Below are positions 41,701 to 52,941 of a stretch of 64,000 nt of DNA, piece after piece (the first letter of the stretch is position 1; each line of letters starts with the position of its first letter). The notes below the pieces were generated by a model. It saw nothing but the letters and a program-made list of their open reading frames with translations, had not been told where the DNA came from and searched no databases. A program made the position numbers and the translations under genes. Source of the DNA: Brasenia schreberi (lineage: Eukaryota; Streptophyta; Magnoliopsida; Nymphaeales; Cabombaceae); NCBI GenBank assembly GCA_036023115.1, contig JAYKKT010000037.1, forward strand, positions 4,602,501-4,666,500, read 5' to 3'.

Positions 41701-43568
41701 ACATCATCTTATCAGATTACATGGAAATTTTAACCTTTCGGTATCACATTTTTAAAGCGCTTTTGGTGTCTCAGATCTATTTAACTAACACATACAAATG
41801 CTATAATAGATAATGGTGACTAAGACTGATATAGGTTTTAATTTGAAGAAAATATGTTTGCTTTAGAGAACCTTCATGCTATTGCAACTGTAGGCTTTGT
41901 TTGTTTATCCTGTAGAATGTATGCTGTTTACCCAGTTGCTTGTCTCAAACAATGTTAGTTGTTTAACTGGTTATGAACTTTCCCTCGATGTAGTTGTGGG
42001 GACTTTGAAAGGGTACGATCAATTGCTAAACCTTGTGCTGGATGGGGCAACTGAATATTTACGAGGTATGTTCCTAAATCATACGCTATGACAATTGTCA
42101 CTGGCAACATAACAAAATATGTGAGTTACAAGGTTTAGAATTAGACAGATGCACGAAGGGCTTCTATGACTTCCTCCTTAATACAACTCATGTTTCAAGG
42201 TTCAACCAGCACCAAAAACTGAACTCAGGGACTATTGATAACCCTATATTGAACTTAGGGACTAGTGATGATCCTAGTTCACCAGACTACTGAGAAAATG
42301 TTGACGCAGGTCAGCAGTCAATCAGGGTGGGCTGGATCATCGAAACTTGGTAGTGAGCAATTTGAGTTGCAGGCTACCCATTCTTGAGCGTTGAAATCTA
42401 GAAGAATTTTCAACTGGTGAATTCTGTTTTACATAAATTTGTTTTTCATTCAGACCCGGATGATCCTTTGAAGACCACTGATCAGACTCGGCCCCTTGGC
42501 CTAATTGTAAGTGCTTTAATTCAATTGCCTTCAGCATTTCCAGGAGAACATTACTGATGTGAATAAATAAATGTTATCAGAACAGAATTACCTCTATATT
42601 GCCATATTGATCGTTTCTTAGTTATACTGTAAACGGCTTCTAGGAGCAGGCATGAGGAAGTGTGTGCGGTAATGATGGATTAACAAAATGTTGAGCATAA
42701 AAGAATATTTTGAGCATATTTGGTAAAGAGTTCCAAGCATGCCCAAGATTGTTACCAAACAAGTAGGCTATGCTAATGCAAGGGGTCCTTTTCCTTTGGG
42801 TTCTGCTCTCTGTATCTTTTCCTCCACGATCAGATCCTAGGAAACTCATTTCCAAATTGACTCCTATTTGCCATGGTGCATCGGGTCATGCATATCAACA
42901 GTTGGATGAGAGCTAGATATTAGATGTTGGTTGAATTTGGTGGGAGGTATCTATGGTTTCTTAAAGATTTAACAAAACCTCTCTTGCACTTGCTGAACTT
43001 GCTGTTTAGCAGGCTGAAATCATATATGAGATGATCTGCTGTTTCTGCAAATAAAGGAATGTTTATTTCTCTAGATGAGCGATGAGGAATCCTTGATGGA
43101 TGCCTGCAAGGACTAAAATGCATGCATTACCGCTTCATACAAGTCGGCCTCATTTAATAACTTAACACATGTTTTGGTGTTCATGAAACTCTGGTCTTAA
43201 GGTTGTTGAATGTGTGACATGATTCTAAAACTTGCACTCCTATTCTATGAGATGGCAAAGCGAATCCAAGGGTCTTTGTGAGTCGCCTAATCTTGTCAAT
43301 GATGAATCTAAGATTTTGGAATATGGTGGCATGGTGGTTGTAACAATGGGCTCCTGAACCGAGTAGGTATTGCACAAGCTAGTCCATTTATTAGAAAATC
43401 TCAATTTTATGAAAAATGTTACCATTGTCATCATCATTAATATCATTTGTGATTTCTCTGAAATTTAGTCTCTTGCAGGTTTGCAGGGGTACGGCTGTTA
43501 TGCTTGTATCTCCAACCGATGGAACAGATGAAATAGCAAACCCCTTTATTCAGCCAGAGGGAGCTTAA
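35775..43568 (+). CDS. LSM7: LSm7, Sm-like protein of the LSm1-7 and LSm2-8 rings, five exons
   Basis: Coding exons are 35775-35777, 37207-37288, 41994-42065, 42454-42506 and 43479-43568: 300 nt, 99 residues, the family's usual length. Exon 1 contributes only ATG (AACATG|GTAAGT); exon 2 then reads SGRKETALDLAKFVDKGVQV. The Sm1 motif spans exons 2-3 (KLTGGRQVVGTLKGYDQLLN) and Sm2 is in exons 4-5 (GLIVCRGTAVMLV), ending IANPFIQPEGA. Splice sites are GTAAGT, GTCAGT, GTATGT, GTAAGT with CAG or TAG acceptors, and phases agree. LSm7 is a subunit of the cytoplasmic LSm1-7 ring (mRNA decapping) and the nuclear LSm2-8 ring (U6 snRNA). Intron 2 is 4.7 kb because of a LINE. No stop or frameshift is seen, so the gene is predicted functional. 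Confidence 0.95.
38660..39380 (+). pseudogene. RTE LINE AP-like endonuclease, broken
   Basis: In pieces: IGTLNI then HILCLQETKWVREKAKD (catalytic Glu), VCTYASKVGLEDSIKKAF, MICLGGDLNGHVGKEALGYQ (Asp-x-Asn), QIDYFVCRKKDR and GESLTTQHRLLVID (Asp and His). These are the ordered motifs of the LINE endonuclease that nicks target DNA. The longest open piece is 38909..39217. At least three frame breaks separate the motifs, although the catalytic residues themselves remain. Confidence 0.85.
39840..41290 (+). pseudogene. RTE LINE reverse transcriptase, broken, catalytic Asp lost
   Basis: Recognisable blocks include EWRANTLIPIYENKGDIQNC (RT block 1), FIDLEKAYDRV (block 3, with its Asp), and WCMLFAYDIVLVD near 40691-40729. 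The family has A-D-D in this last block; here the first catalytic Asp of the pair is Tyr. Downstream are NRLRWFGHVERR and the 3' domain. Stops and frameshifts lie between all blocks. Confidence 0.82.
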
Positions 43569-44372
43569 ATGCAACTTCTATTTTTCATGTGTTGGTCGTT
43601 TGGCATGACGATACCAATCTCAATTCTGACGCTTGAATGCTTATTGTATATGAAACACCTAATGCTGCTGATGTATGTGCATGAAAGGTCAACTTGGTTG
43701 TGTCACACCACCATCCTAACGAGTCTCTTTTACGTATTCACTTTCTTTAGTGGACGGAACCATTTATATGTGCTGCAAGCACCAATTAGGTGTGTGGGCA
43801 GGTTCAACTCCGGGTAAATCCAGGTCTATGAGCCAATGAGGATCTGGGTTCTAACAGGTCTACCATGAGAAAAATCATATATTATTTCCTGGTATGCGTT
43901 AGCATGCTCTTGCATTCGTTCTTGTAAGATCACTGTATGGAATTTCTTCTCATGATAAATGCTAAAGTTTGTAGATTTTGTTTCCTTGGATTTTGATCTG
44001 CTAAAATTTTCATCGACCACGGCGGTCCTCATAATTAATCGGATCATCTATAATTAGGGGCATCAATAGGTTTGGATCCGGTTAAGTCCAGATCTAGGTC
44101 ATACTTTTGGATGCTAGTGACTGACCAAGATCTGGGCCTCATAAAGTCTGCCGTTAAAAGAATCACATATTTCTGGTTTGTTGTATGTATGCATACCTGC
44201 CGTGGGGCTTCAGCCTTCAGACTGTCAATAGCAATGGCGTCCAATAAGATGAACCAGTTCAGCTTGATTTGAAGGGTTCTTGTAATTAGTGTTTGTATCT
44301 AAATCTGGATCCTTTGGGTTATGCAAAATCCATTAGGGGGTGGATAAATACTAATTACTGTACCGAAAAGGC

Positions 44373-44417
<45 letters not shown>

Positions 44418-44714
44418 GCAACAAAATGCTAAATGCCCAGGGCAGTAAAGCTCTCCCAGTGCCGGTATGTTCCATTCACAAGTTCGAACTAAAGAATTAG
44501 AAATGGGTTATTGTACATATCAATCAAATTATGCTGAGTCAGAACCCCCAGTGTAAATAGTGTTTGTATACAATGGGTTATTGGACCAGTTTGTAACCGA
44601 ACTCAGATGAGCCCAGCCATACTTGTTTGAGCAGCCAAGGGTTTGGGCATACTACAGGGATCTAAAGTTATGACTGTCCCCTGCGTACGGATAATCACTG
44701 CTGGTACATTTTCT
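43569..44714. other. 3' flank of LSM7; no separate gene supported
   Basis: 43569 to about 44050 probably holds the LSM7 3' UTR. The region then has a repeat pair with GGTAAGTCCAGATCTA / GGGTAAATCCAGGTCTA words, and a (CT)n(TA)n tract at 44373-44417. Confidence 0.45.
44373..44417. repeat. Compound (CT)n(TA)n microsatellite
   Basis: A CT run passes directly into TA. Confidence 0.95.
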
Positions 44715-44930
44715 CATGGCCGGTTCTAACCGGTCTGGCGGTTCCAATCGGAACTGGAATCGGGCCCACAATTAGGGCTCACCGGGTCTGGTTGTGGTTT
44801 TGCCTTTTACCAAACCGGAATCAACGGTTCTGATTTTTTTTTTAAATTCTTATAAAAAGTACTTCTAAAAAAAATAAAATTAGCTGTTGCGGATCCAAAT
44901 AAGAACTAGACCGAAACCGGACATGTCTAT
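44715..44930. repeat. ACCGGTT-rich hAT-MITE-like repeat
   Basis: Left CATGGCCGGTTCTAACCGG and the reversed right end TAGACATGTCCGGTTTCGG are inverted relatives. It is followed directly by a tandem triplication of its own right flank. Confidence 0.5.
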
Positions 44931-45022
44931 CTCTAGTCATTTTATTTGTATGATGACGTCTATCTCTAGTCATTTTATTTGTATGATGACATGTCTATCT
45001 CTAGTCATTTTATTTGTATGAT
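44925..45022. repeat. Tandem triplication, 33-35 bp unit
   Basis: GTCTATCTCTAGTCATTTTA with TTTGTATGATGAC occurs three times, starting at 44925, 44958 and 44993. Confidence 0.95.
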
Positions 45023-45890
45023 ATCCTGTTAAAAATAATAAATATAGTAAACATAATTAATACACATACTTATTTGTGCTCAAACATAGTTAAAGATCTT
45101 AAATGTTCAATTGTTAAGAATAATGGTTGAATTTCGAATTAGAAAATACAAAAAGGTATTGTAAGTTGCATTTAATGCACCCGGTATAATTTTGCTGTTT
45201 GTGCAAAGATCTTTTGAGCTCTTGAAGGTTGAGATCTTTAAGTAAATTTAGGCACAAAGGAGGTCTCACCCGGTACAATTTGTAAGTTCCTCCATGATCT
45301 TCTTCTTCTTCATTTGGCCATTATAGTTAAGGGTGGAGATGTGACAACGTCTCTATCATAACAACTCTCGGTGACTTATGGTTGTTTGTCATAACGACAA
45401 CACCAAATAAAAAAAACACAAAATACAACCGAATCCACGAACTTAGTTATGAAAAACACAAAATACTGCTTCAAATCAAGCACTCAGATCTCACCTCTTT
45501 TTCTTCTCCTCCTCCTTCCTCCTCCACTTCTTTTGTGAGAGAAGACGACGATCATCCAACTGCCTGAGTTCGGGTTCCAGCGGGATCAACGGCAATCGAG
45601 AGCAAACGAAAAAGAGGATTCACAATCCAAGAGAAAGGGGAACCGCACGTGAGGTCGGAGGTAATGTGGAAATTTTCAAAAATGATTGGCGGTATTCCTG
45701 AAAATCGTGAAAAAAAGTGTGTACTAATTCTGAGTGTAGCAACAGTAATACCTTCAAGAAAATGCCTCTATTCATTATTGAAGTAGTGTTGCTGTCCCAA
45801 TTGCTCCTAAGACAAAAGAGGCCCTCGTGGGTCATGTAAACGATTCGGATCCCCGTCCCGTGAGGAAAGTTAGACCAGGCAATCTATTTT
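45023..45890. other. No gene supported
   Basis: 45060-45250 carries the GCAAAGATCT..GAGATCTTTAAG words also found at 48170-48300 and 55490-55670, a probable further MITE family. The rest is unassigned. Confidence 0.4.
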
Positions 45891-46033
45891 AACAACAAGA
45901 AGGAGAACAACAACTAAGCCTTTCCCGAGTTACATTGTCGGTTCCAAGCTCGAATAAAGGAGGATTGCATAAAGCTTTCGACAGTCGGTGTAAAACTTGT
46001 TGAATTTATTTACCGTAGATTTTAAACATGTGG
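45891..46033 (-). mobile_element. RTE LINE remnant with inverted 5' segment
   Basis: 45891-45935, read on the minus strand, is the LINE tail (GGGAAAGGCTTAGTTGTTG). 45936-46033 on the plus strand is like the LINE 5' region at 38290-38390 (GGTTCCAAGCTCGAATAAAG, GTAAAACTTG, TTTATTTACCGTAGATT). The two pieces therefore point in opposite directions, as twin-primed LINE insertions do. Confidence 0.6.
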
Positions 46034-46129
46034 CAACTTACTGAACCCTTGCATCAAACAAGAAAATATTTTGCCTGACTAGCTGCGTCGTCGCCCCAAG
46101 CTCAAAGATTGAGGTGCTATAAGCATGGA

Positions 46130-46245
46130 GAGGGGTAGCTCAACAGTGGAGTGCTCTAACACCATTGCTATTGGTTTGGAGTTCGACTCCCAAAGGGTAC
46201 ATGTGTCGTGTGTGAAGCTTTGGCCTCCTCTTATAATAAAAAGAA
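46130..46245 (+). mobile_element. tRNA-derived SINE-like copy
   Basis: A-box-like GGGGTAGCTCAACAGTGG, B-box GGAGTTCGACTCC, body GAAGCTTTGGCCTCCTC and the tail TATAATAAAAAG. Confidence 0.75.
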
Positions 46246-47008
46246 TAAGGTGGTACTGGGCAAAAAGATGAAATGGTACCGTGACCCGCAGGAAAAATAA
46301 AAGACCCAACCAGTACCTGTTCCCATGAGTAATGGGGTGGGTACTCGGTAAAAAATGAGGTTCGGGTATATGGCCGGTTATAGATATACCCACCCTCACC
46401 CGCCCCATTTCCCAGTTCATATCTGTTCTTCGCACGAGCTGACTCAATAAACTTGAAGGTCTGAGCATGAATACTGCATGCCTGGTTTAGTTCTTCTCCT
46501 ATAACCTTGTTGAGCCATAGATAGGCACACACATGCGTGCACTTACAAGCATGTATTTATTTATGTATATAGCTTTTATATACGTATAATATAATACCAT
46601 CTTAAATGAACTGATGGGCACAATGTAATTAAATGACCAAATCTTCAATTCTATAAGAAATTTGTATAATATAAATGTCTGACCTACTTTCTCACCAGGA
46701 ACTTGACATTTCTAATGAAAATTGTATTTTTTATTCTTCCAATTCCAGAAAACAGCTCGTGTTTAGCTCATCAAACTTGGCACATCCTCGGCTCAGTTCG
46801 AGTAAGCTAACAAATCGAACACGAACAAGACATTTGACTTGACAAACGAACCACGAGATCAAGCCCCGGGTCTGTTCATTCTACTCATTTACCATCTCTA
46901 ATCACAAAGAATAGAAGATAGTTCAGTGCCATATACGTGACATACTGGTTGCTCTCTTGCCTCTTCCAGCAAGCATGTCGTCCCTCTCTTTTTCGATATG
47001 CAAGATCG
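46246..47008. other. No gene supported; GGGTA-rich repeat
   Basis: 46255-46420 has inverted GGGTAC / GTACCC words like those at 51155-51245. Overlapping short open frames on the minus strand lack domains and cross the SINE. Confidence 0.4.
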
Positions 47009-47115
47009 GGTTAGGCAGACCCTTACTAGACATGCACACCATGGGTGTTGAACTAGTGACCTTCAACTTGAAGGTTCTTTCTAGTGAAGCCCCCAACCAG
47101 AAGAGCCGTAGCTCT
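47009..47115 (-). mobile_element. tRNA-derived SINE-like copy
   Basis: The minus strand reads CTACGGCTCTTCTGGTTGGG, then AAGTTGAAGGTCACTAGTTC (B-box variant) and CACCCATGGTGTGCATG. It is closely similar to 54272-54372. Confidence 0.6.
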
Positions 47116-47799
47116 TCTTTGCAATATTAATTATTATAAAAGAATAATTTCCACAAGTCATTTTCTTCCAATTTTTTTTTTAAATAAAGAAACTTCTGTT
47201 GGTTGATGGTACTCTATGACTCCAAGGTGGTGAGAAATGTAGAGCTAATTTTATTTTATTTTTGCCTTGCAAGAAAAGAAGTGAATTTGGTGAGGGCAAG
47301 TTGTGCAGGGTTAGCTCTCCAGCCCGACCCACTTGGCCCTCCTTGTTGGTTTATTTGGGTCCCTGAGGATCCAGCATTCATTATGTCCAAATAAGGCTTC
47401 TTATATCCCTACAATCATATCTACGACAAGATTGGCAATATAAGAACACGACGTCGAGTCGAAACCGTATACAAACATGATCGGAAAAGTTTGTATTGTG
47501 TCCACCAAAAGGAAGATGAAAGAAATCGGGTAGTGTTTGCTTGACCTAGTTTTAACACGAACAATGAGAGTGATGGCAATATAACACGAGAAAAGCTTGA
47601 AGCAGACATGGCCATAAGGTCTGTTCGTGTAAACCCGAAGTAACACTAAAAATATTCAGTTGTGTCCAGGTTGACTTGATTTTGACAGGAAGATGAAATC
47701 GCACAACACAAACATGACCAGAAACACCAAATTGCTATCGCTAATCATATCTTAAACAAAAACTTTTCTTTGATATGGTGAGATCGTCAAGTAAGAAAC

Positions 47800-47836
<37 letters not shown>

Positions 47837-48046
47837 TTCGTCTTGTTAGTGACAAGAAGATGCATCCGAAGGTGGTAAGCTTCGGGGGCACAACCCACCC
47901 CACAAAGGCTACATCAGGATTAGCTCAAAGATGCTCACCACTAAGTCACCTTTTTAAATTCTTGTTCAACAAACAAAGAAAGAACATACCACCCACTTGT
48001 TTATGCCCCAAACATGACGCCTCGTTAAATACTTAAAAGACACACA

Positions 48047-48150
<104 letters not shown>

Positions 48151-48310
48151 AAATTCTATGCGCACATCAATATAAGCTTAAATATTCTTAAGAACAGTTG
48201 AAAAAACAATTTTGCATATATTTTTTACTTAAAGATTTTAACCGTTGATTTTAAATATTAAACCTTTGAAATCTTTAAAAAAATTAGAACATAGATTCAT
48301 ATGGACTAAT

Positions 48311-48413
<103 letters not shown>

Positions 48414-49118
48414 TACATGTTTAAACCTTATTTGTACTCAAATCTATTCAAATCTTTTGATTAGCATGATTAAAGGATGTGAACTAAAAGAATCATTGTC
48501 TATTTTATACTTTGAATTAAATGTTTTTTGCTTTGTCACCTTGTCACTGATTTCAACAATGGAATGATTGAGATTTTAAAATAAATTTAAACATAAATGA
48601 GCCTTGAGCATTTACCACTGCTTCTTTCTCTATTATATAGATACATGTACATATGTATGTTGCCTAATAGGGTGCGGTAACCGCGATTTAGCGACCATGA
48701 GCGTTGAACACTAATCGGTCCCCTCTTGGATCGAGTCGACTTTCTTTCTTGATCACACGTTGTGAGCCTAATCTGATTCTGCAAAAGATATGTCATCTAC
48801 GGACCAACTCAAACCGTCCGTCTTCGATATGGAAGGCATGGACGAGGTGGCCATCAGGCGCACAAACCAAATTTGAAATGACACGCCCCTGGAGCCCATG
48901 GCTCCGAGCTCAAAGGATCATGTTGGTCACTTTAGAGACAAGGCACGAATTCATTTTGTTAATTAATTGATGCATCCTTACCTGATAGAAGAAGCTTTCT
49001 TGGCTACACTATTTGATTAACAAAATATGAAAATGAAACGTATCGTCTCAGAACTCGACCGTGCCCGAACCATCTCGAGAAGTTCTTATGTACACCGATA
49101 CGAACCCATCATGGCAGC

Positions 49119-50408
49119 TCAGAATTCCTGTTCGTCGCATTCTTGTGATGAAGGTGAGCGAGACATCAACTTTGGCGTCGTGGCTGGGGTATCTGATTGA
49201 CGGAAAAATTTCCTTATGTCAATCCGGCCGTCGAGAACCGAGCTCGCCTCGATGATGAAAGGCGGCCTCTCAACGTCGACGAGTCCATCCCAATTGAGCC
49301 CGTGAAAGAACTCATGCCGCTTGACCTCGACCGCACCGCCTGCACCGAGTCGTCGATCCGGGTCTTTCTCTAGTAGGTGCGATATTAGGCCCCGTAGCGC
49401 CGCAAACGAACCGGTGGCCGGTCCAATGAACTCCGGTGACCGAGTCAGCACGTTGATAAACGTCTCCTTCCGAGTTGGTCCCCGAAACGGAGTTCTGCCG
49501 TACAACATCTCGTAAGCGAGCACGCCCAGCGCCCACCAGTCGACGGCGAATGCGTGGCCGTTGCCCCTAACGACCTCGGGCGCGACGTACTCTTCGGTCC
49601 CCACAAATGAATTCGTGCGCTGAACCCCTCCCGCCGGTGATACCGCCGGTGTGGCCCTCAGCACGACGGCGCTACGCCTCCTCCCGGCCGGGCCTGCCGA
49701 AAACGGCGTCACCTTTGCCGAAGCTGCGGCAACCAGCCTTGTGAGGCTTCGATAGTGTCCTCTCTTCTTCTTGTGCTTCGTCATCTTTGATTTTTCTTTG
49801 CACTTCTGCTCCTCCCCCTTTCCTTCTTTCTTCCTGTCATTTTCTGGCGAATCTGAGCCAGGAAGGGCGGGAGCAAGCATCTTGGAGAGATCGAAATCCG
49901 TAAGCAAGACGTGACCGGAGGCCTGAATGAGGACGTTTTCCGGCTTGAGGTCGCGGTAGACGATGTGGAAGGAGTGGAGGTGCTCGAGAGCGAGGACGAG
50001 CTCTGCCAGGAAAAACCGGATGACGGATATGGAGAAAACGCGTTCCGGTTGCCCGTGGCGGAGAACATTAAGGTCTCCGCCCGGACAGAAAGGGATAGCC
50101 CAACCAAAAAGGCCATGATCACCTTGGGTGTTGCCGAAGGTGGCGAGAAGAGATGGCAGGAACGGGTGGTCCAGACGGGAGAGGACGTCCATCTCCCATC
50201 GTGCCCGCCGGGCCGCATCGAATTTGCCTTCTAGAGTCTTCTCATCAACAATTTTCAGAGCGAAAGCCGTAGCGGAGCAAAAACAAGAAGACGTCGAACA
50301 ATTAGAAGAAACAGGAGGGTGGTGGGAGACAAGGAAGACAGTCCCGAGAGCACCACGGCCTAAGACCTTGTGGGCAACCAGCTCGTCGAGGTCAAGCTGG
50401 TTGCACAT
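49119..50408 (-). CDS. AGC-VIII serine/threonine protein kinase, UNICORN (UCN/UCNL) type
   Basis: One uninterrupted frame. I start at 50408 (MCNQLDLDELVAHKVLGRG, 429 residues) because similarity begins there; an upstream in-frame ATG at 50537 would add 43 Ser/Pro/Leu-rich residues. In the longer numbering: glycine loop GRGALGTV (60-67), Lys95, Glu115, YRDLKPEN (194-201), DFD instead of DFG (214-216), and FVGTEEYVAPE (311-321). DFD and a long insert before the activation loop define the plant AGC-VIII group. The insert (about 219-308) is basic (KHKKKRG, GRRRS), a possible localisation signal. GGDLNVLR and GVLAYEMLYGRTPF match UCN closely. The C-terminus ends DEQEF, a weak form of the PIF-type tail. 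In Arabidopsis UCN restrains ovule integument growth. It appears intronless and complete. Confidence 0.9.
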   Translation of the reverse strand: MCNQLDLDELVAHKVLGRGALGTVFLVSHHPPVSSNCSTSSCFCSATAFALKIVDEKTLEGKFDAARRARWEMDVLSRLDHPFLPSLLATFGNTQGDHGLFGWAIPFCPGGDLNVLRHGQPERVFSISVIRFFLAELVLALEHLHSFHIVYRDLKPENVLIQASGHVLLTDFDLSKMLAPALPGSDSPENDRKKEGKGEEQKCKEKSKMTKHKKKRGHYRSLTRLVAAASAKVTPFSAGPAGRRRSAVVLRATPAVSPAGGVQRTNSFVGTEEYVAPEVVRGNGHAFAVDWWALGVLAYEMLYGRTPFRGPTRKETFINVLTRSPEFIGPATGSFAALRGLISHLLEKDPDRRLGAGGAVEVKRHEFFHGLNWDGLVDVERPPFIIEASSVLDGRIDIRKFFRQSDTPATTPKLMSRSPSSQECDEQEF

Positions 50409-50537
50409 TGTGGTGGTGGCGGCGAGGACGGAGTGGAGAGGGAGAGGAGAGAGGAGAGAATGGCGTGGAGAACGGTAGAGGAACGGGGAAGAGAAGGGGG
50501 CCTGGCTTGGCTTAGTTGTTTGTTCACAGGTGGACAA
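50409..50537 (-). other. Possible N-terminal extension or 5' UTR of the UCN-type kinase
   Basis: The frame stays open upstream of 50408 to an ATG at 50537, adding a low-complexity Ser/Pro/Leu stretch. The DNA is CT-rich, like many plant 5' UTRs. I prefer UTR; conservation in a close relative would decide. Confidence 0.5.
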
Positions 50538-50708
50538 TGAAGGATGGTACCGTTATGAGTCGCGGTATCGTGCGTGCGACTCTCTCTCTCTCGAATGACC
50601 ACTTCTTGCGGAGGGATTGGCCCTTCTTCTTATTGTCTGCATATCAGGCTCGTTGGAGGCCGATTCTCAGGAGAATCGGTTGTATTGGGCTGGTTCATTT
50701 CTGAAAAA

Positions 50709-50720
50709 TTATATATATAT
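50709..50720 (-). promoter_or_regulatory. TATA-like box upstream of the kinase
   Basis: The minus strand reads CATATATATATAA about 300 bases above the preferred start. Many TA runs exist in this window, so it may be chance. Confidence 0.25.
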
Positions 50721-50977
50721 GAAGAGAGAAGAAAATATTAGGATCCTCTGTAATAATATACTCCCAAATTATGACGATTTGAACAAAAAAAGCATCAATG
50801 TTTAAAATGGATTAGAAAAACAAAAATTGATTTTATTTTTGTTTTTGTATTATCATGTAATAGAAGTATTTTTTTATCTTTTCTCTTTATCAATCATAAC
50901 TATTGATAAGTTTTAATTGGATGGTTATGATTTTAGAGTTTGTCACTAAAGGATCTTAGCATTTCATATATATGTAC

Positions 50978-51023
<46 letters not shown>

Positions 51024-51303
51024 ACATGTGTGTAGGCACGTGCTGTGTATTTCTCATATGAGAACTTTGTTTGGATTAGATTTACAAATGATTAGATATT
51101 TACAAAAATACTTTTAATTTTAAGAATGTATTAAGTTGAAATTGTGGTATAGAACACCGGGTACCTGCTCCGGTACCCATGGGGAAGAAAAGACCCAATT
51201 CATCCATATAGATGAAGGGTATACCTGTTCCCTATCCGCCCCATTATCATCGCTGACATTTGTAATTTCAAATTGATCATTTTCTTCCTTTTATATATGT
51301 ATA

Positions 51304-51345
<42 letters not shown>

Positions 51346-51572
51346 AGTGAGAAATTCTAGGTTCTTCCTGAATGACATCTTCTTAGGTTTTGGACCATTA
51401 GATTTAAGATAGATGAACGGTTCAGAATATATAGAGTTTAATGAAAAAGGTTTACCGACCCTCCACCTCTCTAATTGAAGTATGATTCTTCATTTCTTCT
51501 GGGTTTCTTCCATAAGTAATACTGATCCCCATTAAGTGGTTCACATAACAAAAAAACACCATATGAGTATAT
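50721..51572. other. No gene supported
   Basis: AT-rich. (TA)n(GT)n at 50973-51024 and TA/TG tract at 51286-51345. 51155-51245 carries GGGTAC..GTACCC words of the repeat seen at 46255. Confidence 0.5.
50973..51024. repeat. Compound (TA)n(GT)n microsatellite
   Basis: TA run followed by GT run. Confidence 0.95.
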
Positions 51573-52050
51573 ATAAAATGCTGAGAAATCATATATTTAA
51601 CATATTTCTCGGTCCTTTTGATGTATAGTGAGTTTTATAAACTAAAAAAGCTAAAAAAAAAATAACTTAAAAACCCTCATAAAAGGAAATCATTTTATTC
51701 TAGGTCCTTTTGATAAAAATCTTTTAAGTAGATTTGAGGATGAACCAGTTTGTGCATATACTATTTTGTATATATGTATATGTATATGTATATATGTATA
51801 TATCATATATGTATAAAATGCTGAGAAATCATATATTTAACATATTTCTCGGTCCTTTTGATGTATAGTGAGTTTTATAAACTAAAAAAGCTAAAAAAAA
51901 AAAACTTAAAAACCCTCATAAAAGGAAATCATTTTATTCTAGGTCCTTTTGATAAAAATCTTTTAAGTAGATTTGAGGATGAACCAGTTTGTGCATATAC
52001 TATTTTGTATATATGTATATGTATATGTATATATGTATATATCATATATA
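51573..52050. repeat. 240-bp tandem duplication
   Basis: The block from ATAAAATGCTGAGAAATCAT through TTTAAGTAGATTTGAGGATG and TTGTATATATGTATATG is present twice with a 240-base period (51573 and 51813), nearly identical; the A-run near 51655/51895 differs by a base or two. Confidence 0.95.
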
Positions 52051-52161
52051 TACATATATACATATATATATATATATACATATATACATATATACATATA
52101 TATATATATACATATATATATACATATATATATATATACATATATATGTATATATATATAT

Positions 52162-52236
<75 letters not shown>
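52051..52236. repeat. (TATACA)n / (TA)n microsatellite
   Basis: Interrupted TATACA units followed by about 70 bases of pure TA. Open frames here encode Tyr-Ile-Tyr repeats only. Confidence 0.95.
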
Positions 52237-52238
<2 letters not shown>

Positions 52239-52941
52239 CAATCTGGTTATTTGGGTGTGAGTGAAGTAGGGTAGCACAACATTTTCAACTGCAGAATCAA
52301 ACAACATATCTAGCATAGTGGGCTTAGCCCGTAAAGGTCCAAAAAAAGGAGAAAAAGCGAGCGAGAGATTTCGGGGGCCTCTTAGAATATCACATAAATG
52401 CATCATCATCATGCCCAGACAAAACCAGCAACATGACACAATCTACCCCTTTAGGTTCCCATAGGCATTATATTGTATTTTGTATTGTACCTAAACTTTG
52501 TTGCATCGATCGGACAAAGTTTTAAACGGCGAGAAAACGGCCCGAGGTATTTAAAGAGAAAATCAAATTCTCTCAAAACCTCAAAATTTTGATAGCCAAA
52601 ATATGGCTAATTACCTAAAATAAAAAATTGTTATAAAAAATATAGTTGTTGTTAAGAACGATCTAAAACAATACCAAAGACAGAACAAAGCTTGGCTATA
52701 CGGCTTCTTCGTTGCCATTTGATCTCAATCTTGTGTCATTATTAATAAATTTATAAGGAGTAAGATCATGCTTTTGTGCTTCTTCTGCCTTTCCCCCCAT
52801 CCTTTACTGTTCTGTCACCTAACTTTTCGTATCCTTTTAGTTAGAGCTCCATTTGATCGCTGCTCTTATGTTTAAACCACATCACCTATCTATTGGTTCT
52901 ATCCATTTTTTTTTTGACAACTTTGATTACATGCTTTTTTT
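52237..52941. other. No gene supported
   Basis: Unassigned AT-rich sequence, no domain-bearing frame. Confidence 0.5.

Noticed and set aside
46079..46532. Minus-strand frames of 129-130 codons
   Set aside because: They run through a SINE copy in antisense and through repeat words; no domain and two overlapping frames of equal length.
49781..50478. Frames of 107-145 codons overlapping the kinase in other frames or strand
   Set aside because: They are shadows of the GC-richer kinase coding region; the kinase frame carries all conserved motifs.
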